Origin: Populus alba
Lineage: Eukaryota; Streptophyta; Magnoliopsida; Malpighiales; Salicaceae
DNA: 64,000 bases
Reading direction: 5' to 3'
Assembly (NCBI RefSeq): GCF_005239225.2
Contig: NC_133301.1
Coordinates: forward strand, 2,939,157-3,003,156
In this document: piece by piece, positions 25,930 to 39,639 of the stretch
Numbering within the stretch: position 1 is the first letter of the stretch
How the letters are laid out: each line of letters begins with the position of its first letter
The notes under the pieces: model-generated
What the model saw: the letters and a program-made list of their open reading frames with translations, nothing else
Database searches by the model: none
Told to the model about the DNA's origin: nothing
Translations under genes and position numbers: made by a program

Positions 25930-27112
25930 GGAGGGTGTATTTGACATTTTACCATCCTGTAGAATTTTAAAAATCCCGCTGTATAGATTCCCTTCACTTC
26001 ACGCTTCCTCTGGTTCCACACCCATCCAACTATCTCTCTCTCTCAAAAAGAAGCTTTTAAAAAATCTCTGCAAGGGCGACTACTACACCAAGCGAGCTCA
26101 ATCCCAGCCTTCTTCTTCCTGCTCCTTCATCATAATCTCTTCTCTCGTTTACGGTTCGTCTCTCTCTCGCTCCGCCTCACGTTCATTTCTCTCCGTTATT
26201 TATTCAAATTTCGTAGTTATTTTGAATATCGTGCACTAATTGATTTTGTTATTATAATCACACCTTAAATTATCATTTTCAAGAATTTTTTTTATTAATT
26301 TAATTTTATTGCTGCCAGAAATCGGTTTTATTCAGGTTTAGATATCGTACGATTTCACGCCTTTGATTTCTGGTATTTTTTCAAAATTCAGGTCGTACAA
26401 AATCTTGTTAGTGTTTACTAGAATCTGTGTGATCGAGTGAGGTTAAGCTAGATAAGTCGAGAAAAAAAATTAATTACATAATACTCAGAGAAGTCGGTTT
26501 GTTAATGATAATGTCTTACACATCGATCTCTGTTTGGGTGTGTGATTAATAAGCATATTTTTTCGATTTAGTAAAAAAAAAAAACAGTTATCTCAATTCT
26601 CATGGCTTATGGTCACGTGGAATTTTAAATAAACTTGAACTAATATTAGTGAAATAAATATAACCCTAATAAGATTAAATGTCATGTTTCTTATTCAAGA
26701 AATTGAACGTGAAATTTTATGTTGATTTTTGATCATTCTATTCTCTTGTATGCAGATACGTCACAGCAGTTTCAGATGGGAGTGGATAACATGCTTAAGA
26801 TGATAACGTGAGTTAATCAGCATAAGAAATTTTGTTAAAATTGCTGTTACTGTTTTAAATTTCTGAAGAAATATGGCAGAAGTGGTTTTTTTTTTTTTTG
26901 TAACTTCTCTTTTGCTTCAAGTTCTGAGTTTAAACTCTCTGCAGTGAAATTGATCAAACCGCGTGCGGGGTTATGGAAGAGATAGGGAATGCAGAGATAC
27001 TGCTTTTGAGAGGAAGAAAAGCTTGGAGGAAGAGAAGGAAAGGTTTCAGAAAGCTGCTTATGCTGTACTAGGCATGCTCAATAAGAATTGTAAGCTTACA
27101 AGGCTTGTGCTG
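25930..27112 (+). pseudogene. Frameshifted coiled-coil protein gene remnant
   Basis: A CT-rich leader-like stretch (25980-26180) precedes two exons with good splice sites: 26756-26807 (ATG at 26776, donor gtgagt) and 26945-27089 (donor gtaagc). The first frame reads MGVDNMLKMI, then T, EIDQTACGVMEEIGNA. Around 26998 the natural continuation moves to another frame: FERKKSLEEEKERFQKAAYAV, then LGMLNKN. A single missing base explains the break; in the original frame a stop follows soon after. The product would be a short acidic/basic coiled-coil protein whose family I do not recognise. Because the intron is kept, this is a duplicated or decaying gene rather than a retrocopy. It ends ~260 bp from the stop codon of the convergent K+ channel gene. 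A sequencing error cannot be excluded. Confidence 0.5.
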
Positions 27113-27367
27113 TTACCTTTTATGTTTTTAGTAGAGCTTGGCATTCAGAGTGTAGCTATTGTTTTCCATTCATTTGAAGATACTGTGTCGGTTAAGTATA
27201 TAAAGGCACAGACCCATCAACAGTCACAAAATATGTACTTAAACACAGGAGCATGTATTTCCCTCCCTGTCATATATTATACATCTCAAACTTTTAATGT
27301 GTTTCTACAAAATTCACTCAAAATGAGCTGCACATGTAGGTTGATGATGGAATGTTGGTTTTCTGTT

Positions 27368-30300
27368 TTAAGATTCAAAAATGAACAATCGATCATTCTC
27401 TCTTAAAGCATCCAATTCTTCCACTTCTGAACCATCCTCCATGAGAATTTTGTTTCCACGCTTGCCAAACTTCTTTTCTGCATCAGTCAAATTTAGCAAG
27501 GTTTAGCTTCAATTTGTGAGCAAACAATGAATGAATTCGGACTTTTAGTGATATAGGACACATGATGCGAACTTGTCATGCTCTTCATGCATTTATCTGG
27601 CCTTTCTTTGATGTGGGAACAGAGATTGTCTTGGGCCTTTTGGCTCCACAATTTTTCAAAATCTCTTTCCAGTTAGTATTTTGTCAGCTGTATATATGCT
27701 TATTTTTTAGTGTTTGAAGACATTTCTTATATTTTTTATTAATTGTTAAAACTGATATCAACATCTGAGAATAGATACTCGTTTCACAACCCTGTTACCT
27801 GCTACATTGAATAGATCTTCTATAGAGTCGGGCAAATGTATGAGCTTTCCGTTTGTGGCCCCCGTTGTACTTTCATTTGGATGATGCCCATGTATTATCA
27901 CTCGTGTGGGATATTTGCTTGCTAATGGAGTAGAATCTTCTGGTATTCCTGAAAACGCATGGGGTGAAGCTCAAATCTTTCATTAGTTGTGAAATCACCC
28001 AACCCCCTATCCACCCAAAAAAATAAAATCTAAGATGAAATGTAAATTAAATGATCTTTATTTCCCATCCTTTTTTTTCCTGCTTGGTTGCCCTATGATG
28101 TTTGAGTAGTTTTGGTTTTAAGTGTCATTTTTACCTTCTAAATTTGTTTCTCTCTGATAATTTACTGCATCAGAACTTGGTAACTCCTCATTTGCTGTTG
28201 CTTGCTGCAAGGAAAAGATAATGACCGTTATATAGAGAATACTAATTACAACTGCTGTCCAGATTTTATATTGGCCAAACTGGTATTATGCATTTACCAG
28301 AAACACTATAACATTCAGTACAATCCAAAACGTCTTTTGGAGTGACTTCGATACATGTCTGGGAGCCAGTATTCATAAATCATAAATCTGAAAGGCCGGA
28401 CCAGAAAAGTCTGTTATGATCCATGCAATTTCAAAGCTAGTTCTGAATGTCTTGAGTGATGCTGTTAACATTTCTTCTTCTTCTTCTTTTTTGGGTTTAT
28501 ATGTTGGTAACTTCAATTACAATTGAAACGAGGACAATACCCTATTCTCTTGTATCATTTAAAAGTAATTCAAATTCCAATGCCATAAAAGGTTTATGCA
28601 TAGTTGAAAACAACCTTTGCCTTTACTGGCAGATAAGTGCATTAAGATGACTCTGTTTAGTCAAAGTATTTGTTTAACACTAGTTAAATTGATTGAAGAT
28701 AGAAATATACCTCTACAGTTGTGTCTCCCAGCAATTCCTTGAGAGAGGGTATTTCTTGTTGCATCTCTTGTTTTAAGTCCTTCATGTACTGCTTTCAAAG
28801 AGTCATTATAAATAACGACATCAGCTTCAGTTTAAATTGCAGTTCCGATACATGTTCTGGCGGGCGTACAATTGATTATATTTGGTCATGCAATGAGACA
28901 AATAAGTTCTTTAACCTGAGTGAAGTTGGAGATAATTGTTTTTCCATCTTCGCTATGGGGCTGCACCATTTGCTTGAGATGATGATGACTGAGCCGGATG
29001 ACCTGGGAAAGTCTCTTGGTCCTCATAGTAAAAGGCTGTGGGATGTTGAACACAACCCCAATTTCCCCTGCCACATCTGAAGGTCCTATCTTTGACAAAA
29101 CCTAAAACACCATGAACACATATTTTTAGGACAAGGAAGAATTTGTTATATATTATAGGTGTAGATTTGTTTTGAGTTTCGCTATCATTTCCTGAGAGCT
29201 TTCTCACATTAGTTTGCCTATGCTATCCTATTTCTTTAAATTCAAGAAACTATCAATACTAGGATAGATGAGATGTGCAGAGATCACTTGATACTCTGTA
29301 CCTTTTCTTGTGGCCATAAACATTAATCTGCTTATTGTATTTGCATTGTGACTCCTTGTCTTCTCCTATTATTTCCCAGTTCCATTACATCTACTTATCA
29401 TTTATGTACTATTATCACAGGTAGGACCGGAATTTATTTTCTGATATTGTGCCTTGAACTTTATATATAGTGATTTCCTGAACCTTCTTTTGTTGATCTG
29501 CCACAACAGGATTCGAGACAGGATCTGTGAAGCATTACTTCAGGGATTTGCATCCCTAGCATCTGCTCTTTGGATAAAGTGATGCTTCAATTTAAACGGT
29601 ATGTGTGACTATATTCTTGACTGCCAGGAAGTTCCTGAAGTCTCCCCAAATGACCAATTCTTAAATAAATAAAAATAGCTGCTGACTGTTGATGATAAAA
29701 TCGTACTTGCAGAGTCTTTGCTACATATACGCAGGATGAATCCCCGTTACAATCATCTGCAGTAGACTTTTCCTCTTTCATCTGTTATACACCAGGATGG
29801 CCTAACCTAGTTCAACTTAGATGCACTATTCCTTTGTAGGGAAATCTTATTATGTAGAACATGCATCATGCATAAGGTGTCATCGTTGTGCCAATACATG
29901 GGGTATTCACTCAATCACTAACATATTTTAGCGATATGATTAACAGCTAATTTATTTCTTGACTATTTGGTACTAGAAAATCCAATTTATTTCAGGGAGT
30001 GATGTTTTGATGCATGTATTTGAAATTACCTGCTCTGTTCCATTCTTGTACACCAGCACGTCCTGCGATTTGAGTCACAATTCAGATTTTATATCTTACT
30101 TTACATGGATGAACTTGATAGATATGTGAGCATGGGGCATACCAGCGTTCCAGATACTAAGATGTAAAACTCTGTGGGAATCTCGTTTTGTAAAATAATT
30201 TCAACCTTAGGTGGAAAATATTCTGCTTTCATTTCTGTTACCTGGAAGAAAGCACAAGAAAATCCAGAGTTAGCATTACTTTGTTATAGGTATCAATCAT

Positions 30301-33193
30301 AATTTCTACATTCCGTCTTAATACAACAGTAGCTATACCAGTGTCTTTACTGATACAAGTTTTACAGAGAGCAAAGGGCATTTACCAACTGGGTAAGAAG
30401 ATCTTCAGAAACTCCTTTGAATAGGTAGGTGCCTGCAACAACACCATGGAAAAGATGTAGAGCAATGCTGGATCTGATTGCTTTTGGCAAGTCCTCTAAC
30501 ACTTCTTCTTGCTGCAACTCTGCTGTCTTGAACTTGAGTTGCATATGTGCTAGCATTTGCTCTTTCAAACCTTCTGGGAGTCTATTCTTGCTTGCATATC
30601 TTAATATATTATTGATGGCATTCCTCTGCGAAACACCAAACAATAGTAGATTATTAAGTAGCACCATGTAGTTGTGTTCTGTTAGATTGTTCTAGCTGTA
30701 GGATTGTTATATGGATGAAAGACTCAACCGCGACTTAAGCGTTCCCGTTTTAGGTTGTTCAGGTATGTTTGGTTAAGTGAAATTAGCAAGCAAGTGGATT
30801 AATCTCTAGAAGATTCCAAACTTTATAGATATTCATAGTCCTGTAGAAACCTTTGACAGAATCTGTTGCATGGATACAACATATAGGTAGGGTAAAAGAG
30901 AAATTACCATAGCAAAAGTACGGACCGCAGCATGGACAATGAGATTTGTCATGTTTCCGATTATATAAGCTGTGAGGCCAATGTTGAATAGCATGTAAAA
31001 CATATTAAAAATTTTCTCTCCTGTGTTTACTGCATGCAAGTCTCCGTAGCCAACAGTGGTTAGAGTGACAATTGACCAGTAAATGGAATAAGTGTAGCCC
31101 AACCAGATGCTTCTGTGTTTGAAATCTGCAACCTGAACTCCAATCCATGTATTGTCTGCTTTTTTATGATGGGCAGCAAGCCAGTAGTAGAAGCACCCTG
31201 CTGAGTGAACCGCAAATAGTGTAACCTGCCATGGATGAAAGATCAAGTCTTGATGGGAATGAATGAATGCCGCAGGGCGTATAAAACTCAAAAGTTATTG
31301 TTGTGGTGGTGAAGGAATTGACTATTACACTGATTAGTTTAATTAATCTGGTGTAAAAGTAGCTGAAGCGTGTGTCTTTCTCTAGCCTGTAGAAAATAAG
31401 TTGATGATTAGTGTAGAGTAAGCACACCCTCCTCTCTGTTACATTAGTGAGATTTACCTTTTGTAGAGTTCAGTCACACGCCTGAGCCGCCAAAGCCGAA
31501 GCAAGTTGAGGAAACCGAAGGTCTCTCCTTCGTGCATTTCGCCAGTTACGATTCTGTAAATGATTTGAAATGGTAGAGTTGAGGCTACGTCCATGGGGAA
31601 CAATAACCTGGTGATATACCTGAGAAAACATGCCAGAAGTGTTATCTTTCAAATCAAATTTATTACTAGGAAAATAAATGTTAAAAAAAATTATTTGGTA
31701 TAGAGATTATAACGGAAAAAGTGTCAAATCATTAGATTAAATCTTAGAAGATTTAATTTAGGGTTTATTTTACAATAGACATCTCAAATCCCTCCATAAT
31801 TAGGAGTGCATCTTCAAGGATCCTCGAGCTAGATAATATTTTTAACTTATATAGGATCTGCAGTTGTATCTTTGAGAGTCTATCACCATTAACTTGCTGC
31901 GTTAAAAAAATATTCTTCAAAGAATGCAATCTACTTTTAAGAAAAATAGATTTATACGCCACGACCGGTACATTTATTTTTTGAATTTTATATTTAATAT
32001 CGATATTAAATTATTTTTCAATATTTTTATTCATGTACTTCAATTTTTCCTGTGCAGCTAATTATGACAGCTTCTTCTGTTTTTAGGGCTAAACTGGAGT
32101 AATTTGTTGTGAAATTAAATGAATGTGTTGCTGTGATTTGGAATCATACCGTGCTGCAATTTTCTTGTGATCATCCACAAGAAGATAGGTCGAAGTGTCC
32201 AAATAAGCCACAAAGAAAGTTAAGACAATATCAGCGGCAAAGAAGGCATCAACCACCAAATCTACGGGCAAAAGTCCTCCGGTAGCGGCTTTCTTAAAAG
32301 CCAGTTCAAAAGGAGATGCCCATGCTGAGTATACCACCAGCACCACAAGGAACGTTTGCCACCACCTGCATCACATTAACATTAAATTCTTGACACGAGT
32401 GAAGCATGTAATTACATGGTATTTTTTAAAAATTATTTTTTATTTAAAAATATATCGAATTAATATATATATTAAATTTATTTTTAATATAAATATATTG
32501 AAACGATATGAAAATACAGAAAAAAATTAATTTGAAACATTTTTTATGTATTTTGGAAAACGTTTTAAAAAAGTAAAAGTAAACATACTCTTAATTTTAT
32601 TAATTATTTGACTGCATCTACTGAGGTTTTATGTTGCCATATGGGGTTATAACTGAAATTATAATTTCTTCTCTGATGAACAATGTGTTAATGACTGTCT
32701 TTGTTCTCATAGGCACACACCTGATGCCTTGATTCCTTATTTTTGTGCTGCTTTACCGTACTGGAAAAACGAAAGCCTGCCCCCCTTATGGCAAGCCATT
32801 TCCCCCACTTCTTTTGTAACCTTATTATAAAGCTGTTTACTCTCTGAGGATGCACCTACAATTACTAACCTAACCTTATTTGATTTTTATACTGTTTATT
32901 TTACTTTTATCTTAATTATGTTATACTGATATTTATTATTTGATTAAAATTATCTATATAATTAGTTAAAATTTTTTATCTATAATTTTATAATCTGAAT
33001 TTTATAATTTTTCATGTCATGAAACTTGCTCCACAATGTTCGAATTGGTGAAACAATTTTGGCTCGGTGCATTCGATGGACTCATTGGAACATGGAAGTT
33101 AGAAATGTTAGCATGACTAACCAGGAAAAATTTAACACTAGTCGTGGAATTACAACTCAACATTGCTAAATTGTAAAGCTAACCAATCAAATA

Positions 33194-33239
<46 letters not shown>

Positions 33240-35051
33240 CAAAGGTTGTGATTATACAAAAGTCTTAATCAAATTGTTTTTTTTCTTTTTTTATTATCAC
33301 AAATAAAACCATATTTTCTTAGAAACAAGGAATTTTGTCCATGTTGAGTTTAGAGATTCGTTTGGTATTAAGATTTCCCATCTCTAAAAAGTCTCAAATC
33401 CCTATTTTGAAAAAAAAAAAAAAAGAATTTATGATTATGTGAGTGGAGACATTATCACGTGAACCCTAGTTCAACTAGATAATTTAATAAAATTATTTTC
33501 TTGATTGACATGTTATTAATTATTTCATTCCATGGTACTATTGAAAATGAAAATATTCAAATTTTAAATATAATTTACTAAATTGATGATTAGACAAATT
33601 TAAAGATCTGTAATAAATTTATTGATTTGTACATGATCTTAGATAGCAAGCTAGGTTCATTTCGTGAGTTATTATGCAATTTAGACATTACATTGCAATA
33701 ACATACAACTTCGACCCAACAAATGAATTTATCATTTTTAGAATTTCCTACACTTTTTTTTGGTACATATAAACCATACCTATATGCACGCATCATGCTG
33801 GTTTTTTTTTTTTTTTTTTATTTTTATTTATTTATTATAAAATGGGTATAGCCCATTTTCATACCTTAAGCTCAGTTATTGTCCAGTTGTTTGAGATTGT
33901 TTTTTTAATTTCAAATTTTTTAAAATTTTTTTTTTATTCTAAAATATATTAAAATAATATATTTTTTTATTTTAAAAAAATTAATTTTAATATTAACACA
34001 TTAAAATAATATAAAAAAATAAAAAATATTAATTTGAAGTAAATAAATAAAATAATATAAAAACATAAAAAAAATATTAATTTGAAGTAAATAAATAAAA
34101 AAAAATTAATTTTTTTCAAAAATACTTTCTAAATACAAATTCAAAGACGCCCTTATCATCCACCCTCAACTTCGAATCATTAATGTGTTCATAAGACAAT
34201 CATTTTCTTGAAGCATACATATAAGATTCCACAGCTAGAGAGCAGATCCCTACTAAGAAATCTAAGCTTATAAGAGTATTCTACACTTTTATTATAAGAG
34301 TCAAATAATTTATTTGTCCCGATCGAGTACTCCTTGGTCCCCATCTATTTAATGTTCGTAGAAATTTGGATTTATGATAGCAAGAGGTATTAATAGCGGC
34401 GAACAGGACCAAGACGTTCCTCCCCTCTCGAGAAAAATAAAAATAAATTAAAAATGTGTTAACATAAGAGGTCCGCCGCTTTAAATAATTTAAATTTAGC
34501 CCCCCATTACCCCATCTCACGGATGATCCATGAACACCCACGGACGCCTACTAGAAGCTATGCCCAGCACCGCTCAATATACAAGTAAATTATAGTTTTT
34601 TTTTTAATCCTACAATTTTAATGCTATTTTCATTTATTTATATTCTTCTTCAAATTAAAATCGTTAGTCATGCACATCAATTAGGGTGTGTGTGTGTCTA
34701 TATATATAGACAAATATTACTTTAAAGGGGACTATATATATATATATAATTTTTCTGGCTGAAAAGAATGGAGTTTTATATTCATGAACAAGAAATCGTA
34801 CTGAAATAAAGAAGGTGGTCGGAAAAACATAAAACTAAAACGGAGAAGAAATCAAGCAAGTAAACTCACCGGTATCTTCTATCATATGGAGCGATAACAT
34901 ATTTCTTCAGGTTTAAGTAACTATCATCAACAACAGTTCCAAAAGCCGGTAAGAGGCTGCTGGAAACTGAGGCTAAGTTCTTTGTGATGTCTCCACTCGA
35001 ACGTCTTCGAAACAGAAGTGGCAACGGTGACCTTGTTTCTGATCCGGCCAT
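27368..35051 (-). CDS. KAT3: Shaker-type K+ channel regulatory subunit, KC1/KAT3 orthologue
   Basis: Thirteen exons join in frame to 633 codons plus TAA: 35051-34870, 32365-32150, 31619-31458, 31386-31329, 31225-30908, 30625-30386, 30241-30143, 30062-30030, 29101-28916, 28788-28711, 28204-28135, 27948-27799, 27477-27368. The protein has the KC1-type N-terminus ([24 protein letters not shown]), S1-S3 (exons 2-3), an Arg-rich S4 ([17 protein letters not shown], ~171-187), S5, and a pore with TTVGYGD (GYGD 265-268). A cyclic-nucleotide-binding-like domain follows (~385-480, [18 protein letters not shown] and [14 protein letters not shown]), then a C-terminal KHA domain (~560-633). The length is close to Arabidopsis KC1. 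KC1 is known to be electrically silent alone and to tune AKT1/KAT1 inward K+ channels at the plasma membrane. Intron 1 (~2.5 kb) holds MITE remnants and a TA repeat. All exon lengths fit the phases, so the gene looks intact. Assignment to KC1 rests on the conserved N-terminus and overall match. Confidence 0.93.
32420..32590. mobile_element. AT-rich MITE remnant in KC1 intron 1
   Basis: T/A-rich block with the family pattern ('tatttaaaaatatatcgaattaa' ... 'ttgaaacgatatgaaaatacag'). It lies wholly in the first intron. A second such block lies at about 33900-34140. Confidence 0.4.
33197..33236. repeat. (TA)n microsatellite in KC1 intron 1
   Basis: About 20 TA units. Confidence 0.95.
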
Positions 35052-35077
35052 TATTAGCCGGACCCCTACGTAAACAG

Positions 35078-35110
35078 GCGAGGGGGGGAGGGAGAGAGAG
35101 AGAGAGAGAA
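35078..35110 (-). repeat. GA/CT-rich leader of the KC1 gene
   Basis: On the minus strand a CT repeat (~9 units) and C-run lie 27-60 nt upstream of the ATG. Such CT-rich leaders are common in plant 5' UTRs. A length-variable repeat here could make a marker. Confidence 0.6.
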
Positions 35111-35149
35111 GCTCAGAAAGAGGGCTTCGTTCTCTGTATTTAATTACAA

Positions 35150-37228
35150 GACGTCTTCCATTTGTGTCTTGGACTCTGAATAAGAAGAAATAGTGCGAGG
35201 AGGATGGTGATGACCTTTCTTGGAATAATAATCAATATTGTATGCTGGGAAGATTGTTTTTATATTAATTTTGGATTTTTCTATATATGTATAAGACGTT
35301 GAAAACTATTTTATTAAATAAAATGTCGAGAGTTGACAAAGCTTAGCCTCGGATTTATAAATTTCCGTGCAATTATAGCGCCAAGCGCGCCTTGGTATTT
35401 ATCATTATTATTATTATTATAAATAGTAATAATAATAAATTTCCTTGCAATTATAGCGGCACGCATGCCTTGGCATCATTGGAGCTCCACCGCCATGTCT
35501 AGCAATTATAAGTGAGACTTTATTTATTTATTTATTTATTGTTATTATTATATGGTGCTATTGACTAGTGCAGCTACCTGGCAATTTATTAAACCAATAG
35601 CCTGCCACTAACTCTAATTTTACCGGCACTAATTTTACTGGGTGGAGACATAACAACGAAAGCATCGTTGAAAATTACAGGAAACGCTGTAGTGGCAATA
35701 CTCTCTCGCTTTATCAGACACCCGTGCGCAAGTTCACTAAACTTTTTTCTTTTCCGAATAACACCAAACATTGACAAAATGGACTCCACTAGCAAATAAT
35801 GTTTTTATATTTAAAAAAAAAAATTTAATTTTTTTTTTATTTTAAATTAATATTTTTTTGGTGTTGTTAAATTATTTTGATGTGCTGATATCAAAAATAT
35901 TTTTTTTAAAATGTAAAAAATATTATTTTGATACATTTCTGAGTGAAAAACACTTTTAAAAGCAAACGCAATCATACTCTCAAGCAGGTATATGTTTAGT
36001 TGCGTTTTAATTTGTTTTTCATGACATTTTGAATTATTTTTGTAATATTTTTTAATTATTTTGATAGGTTAATGTAAAAAATAAAACAAAAATTATTTTA
36101 ATGTATTTTTTAGTAAAAAATATTTTGAAAAACAACTTTTATTTATTTATTAACGTGGGTGTGCAGGCCAGTTTGTGCGCACTTCGACTAATCTCACGGA
36201 CCCTAAAGTTAACAGCCGTGTAAATCTCTAAAGATTATTATATTAGCAACAACATGACTCAAATTTAAGATTACAGGAGAATCAAACCTTTTAATTCCAA
36301 ACTCTTATCACTAAGTCACCTGCTAGGTGGTTAAACAACTTTCTTCTATGTAAATTAGGTTGTATTTATTGGGTATGATAACACAATTAATTAATTAATT
36401 ACTTGGTTAGGGATACATAATTAAAAAGATTAAGGTATAATAATCTTTTAGGGTTTATTTACTCTCTAAAACAGGATCTAGTGACACTGACATTCAAAAA
36501 TTCTAAAGAAATAATATTTTTAACGTGTCATCAATGAATTATTATAATGAATGTAAAATTACTGTTCTCGATTGATATCGAGATATCATCGACAAATATT
36601 TAACTAAAAACATATAATATTATTGTCTAATAACTCAAAACCCACGAACCAAAACTAAGTGGGTTTTAGAAATCTTAAATTACCGAGTATAAAACAATAC
36701 CCAACATCCAAACATTACATAAGCAATATTGATAACTATAGAAAAGAAAGAAAAAACTTCTCTTCGATCCCGCGATTACCACACAGTGCCATACATACAT
36801 GCATCTATAGACAAGAATAATATTGAATTAGATCAAAAGAGGAAGGAGACAAGTATAATGAAATATGCACTCTCAGATATAATTAAACAAAAAAGGGAAA
36901 AAAGAAGAAGAAATGGAATAGCCATAAATTAAGGGCATTAATTTTTCTCAGGCATTGAATCTAAGGAAAGGCTTACATGCCTAAAATACTAATAATATTG
37001 TTATCGAGAGAGGATATAGCAAAAAAGGAAATTAAATTAAACTTGTGAAAAAAAGATAAGGGTTGACTACATACTATTGATCATGTCAACATTTTAAATT
37101 TTATATTCAAAAGGATAAAGTTGACTTTCTAAATATATTATTGTTCTAAAATTATATAATAAGCCTAATTGCATTTTCCCATTTTTTTAACTATATATTC
37201 AAATGTTAGGTGTGGATAAGATTATATA

Positions 37229-37266
<38 letters not shown>

Positions 37267-39600
37267 CGCGGGCAGTATTATTTTATTTTTATTGCTTACA
37301 ACCTTCTGCATGAAACATGAAACCTAGAAGACTTGTTCTTTTGACGAGTGGTAGAGGAAAATCAATCCCGTGCGGCTCAGCTTGTGCAAAAACAAAAACC
37401 TTAAAACTAATAACCTTTCATGTTCCAAATAAATTATTCTATATTTTTTAACTTCAGTGTTTTTTTTTTACAGTAATAACAAAGTTCAAGGCCTTTATGC
37501 TTGAAAGCAATGTTATAAAAAAATACAAGTTGATTCTTAAAATCTTATGATTTTACAAATCAACATATATCTAACATGTCGAATTGAATTAAAACTCGAA
37601 ATTAGTCAAACTCGTTCAAACTCGGTAAAATCGAACAAATTTTACGAGTTTAAAAAAAATATAAAATTATGCATTCTGGTAATATGTACATTTAACATTT
37701 TCATTGTTTTAAATTTATATGTTGCAAAACTTGTGCAATTTGATAATCAAGGGCTGGATTTTGATTATAATTATTATAATTTTTTTAATGATACAAGTTA
37801 TTTGTGGATTTTATTTTCATAAAATTAAAATACCTATTCATTCTTCACAATTTCTTATGTAAACTATCAACATATTACTTGATATATTATTATGTTTTAG
37901 CTAACAAATATATAGAATAAAAGTTGTAAATTGGCATGCTTGACCCTTTGAGTAATTAATGTTAAATGGTCTATCAAAATTTGAAGGGATTTGTTTATTG
38001 TAAATAACGATGTAAGTTGATCAATTTATCCAAGAAGTAAAGGAATCAATGTGAATAAAATAAAGATGTTTAGACTTTTCTATTATTTATTTTATTTTTA
38101 TTTTAATTGTGTTATATTGTTAATTATCATTTGATTGAAATTGTTAATATATAATTAGTTAAAATATTTCACTTATGATTTTATGAATTTACGATTTGAG
38201 TTTATATTGTATATTTCGTGTCGTGTTAAAAAAGTATTTTTGACAACCTTGCTTGAAATCATCACATATTAGTTGCAAACTAGTTATCTTATTCGGTGCT
38301 TTGCTTATGTCAAATAAAAAAAAATTAATGTAAAAAAAATCATTATCAAGCAAGAAGAATCATGATTATAAATTCAAAATCTTAAGCATGCCATTACCCC
38401 TAATAAATATCATCATTGTTAAAATGCTATTTTTTTAACTATATACAAAGTCAGAAATCTAAAAGATAGACATTGAGTAAAACATTTAATCATGTCTATA
38501 AGACCAATCAAAGTTTGTTTATTTATTTAAAACCTATCTTCCAAATAATTTAAATTTTATTGAAACAAAATAATTTTCTAGTATAACTCTTATTAATGTT
38601 TGTCACCTTTACAAACAAATACTTTTTTTTCGTTGTTTTATGTCATTTATTTTTTAAAAAATCAAAAGCAATTACCGTAAACATAAAAACAAATTTGGAC
38701 ACGTTAAAATAAAAATAAAAAAGGTATTTGATCACTACAAAAGAGAATAGGGTTAGAACACATTATCTTGAAACCAAGTTTTTGATCACTACAAAAGAGT
38801 GGTTGGAAAATTGTGGTCCAACATTTTGAACCTTAAAACCACCTCTTTTGACCTTGTTTTTATATGAAAATATCTCAAAACACCCTACAAGCTTTAATAC
38901 TCATTTCTAACCCCAAAACACCATAAAATTACTCTAAAAAGAAAAAATCATTTGGATTGAAAAAAAACTAAACGGATCCCAATCTACTTTTCCAAAAACA
39001 ATACCATCATTGAACTCCTCTAAAGAAGACGAACCCATCAAGAAATACCGTTTTTTATTGTTTTTCAACAACCCTCTCTCTTTTGCCTCAAACTCAAAGA
39101 CCGATGCATAGAAATTGACAGAGGCTCGCACAAACAGTGAAGCATATGGTTAAAGAAAATAAAGTTTTGGACTAAAATTCATAATTGAAAAATTAAGGGA
39201 CCAAGAAATGCATTGTAAAAAATCCTAATGAAATGTTCTTAGAAAAGGCATTGACAACATAATAAAAAAAAGGGTTGTATATTTGTTTTTTATGTCAAAT
39301 TTCATCCCCTAAAATTTCAATTTTGATAAACAATAAAACCAAACCCTATCTTGCCAAATTAAACATTAATTTAACACCATAACATCTTTTCAACATCTTG
39401 AGAATCCTATAGAAAGCAATTTAAAATAAATTATAAGCCTAAAACCCCATTTAACCCAATTTGTATGGACAATTGAAAAAAATAACTAGCAAATAGAACA
39501 ATGTTGTGTGAAAGGATATGATGCAGGCAAAAACATAAATAAAATAACAAGCACATAAAGACTGAGTTTAGTCGAGAATAGGGTTAGAACACAAACACCT
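35150..39600. other. Gene-free AT-rich DNA
   Basis: MITE-like blocks occur at 35800-35985 (reverse signature 'gatgtgctgatatcaaaaata') and 36000-36150. There is a TAT/ATT-type repeat at 35405-35440 and a TA microsatellite at 37222-37265. A 19-bp phrase 'tttgatcactacaaaagag' occurs twice (38728 and 38780). 'gagaatagggttagaacac' occurs at 38744 and again at 39574, close to the Gypsy remnant. No gene is supported, though 38930-39130 minus has a short open frame of unknown value. Confidence 0.4.
37222..37265. repeat. (TA)n microsatellite
   Basis: TA repeat with one 'tt' interruption. Confidence 0.95.
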
Positions 39601-39639
39601 TGAGTCATTTTATTTCTAAAATAAAAGCTTAATGTATTA

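Noticed and set aside
26963..27406. 147-codon plus frame starting at a GTG
   Set aside because: It starts mid-exon without ATG and reads through a splice donor at 27090 into antisense of the K+ channel's last exon. Only its first part (ERKKSLEEEKE) is real and belongs to the pseudogene.
28135..28204. Shorter KC1 exon ending at the gtaaat donor (28166)
   Set aside because: It would put the next exon out of frame with an early stop; the longer exon ending at 28135 keeps the KHA domain in frame.
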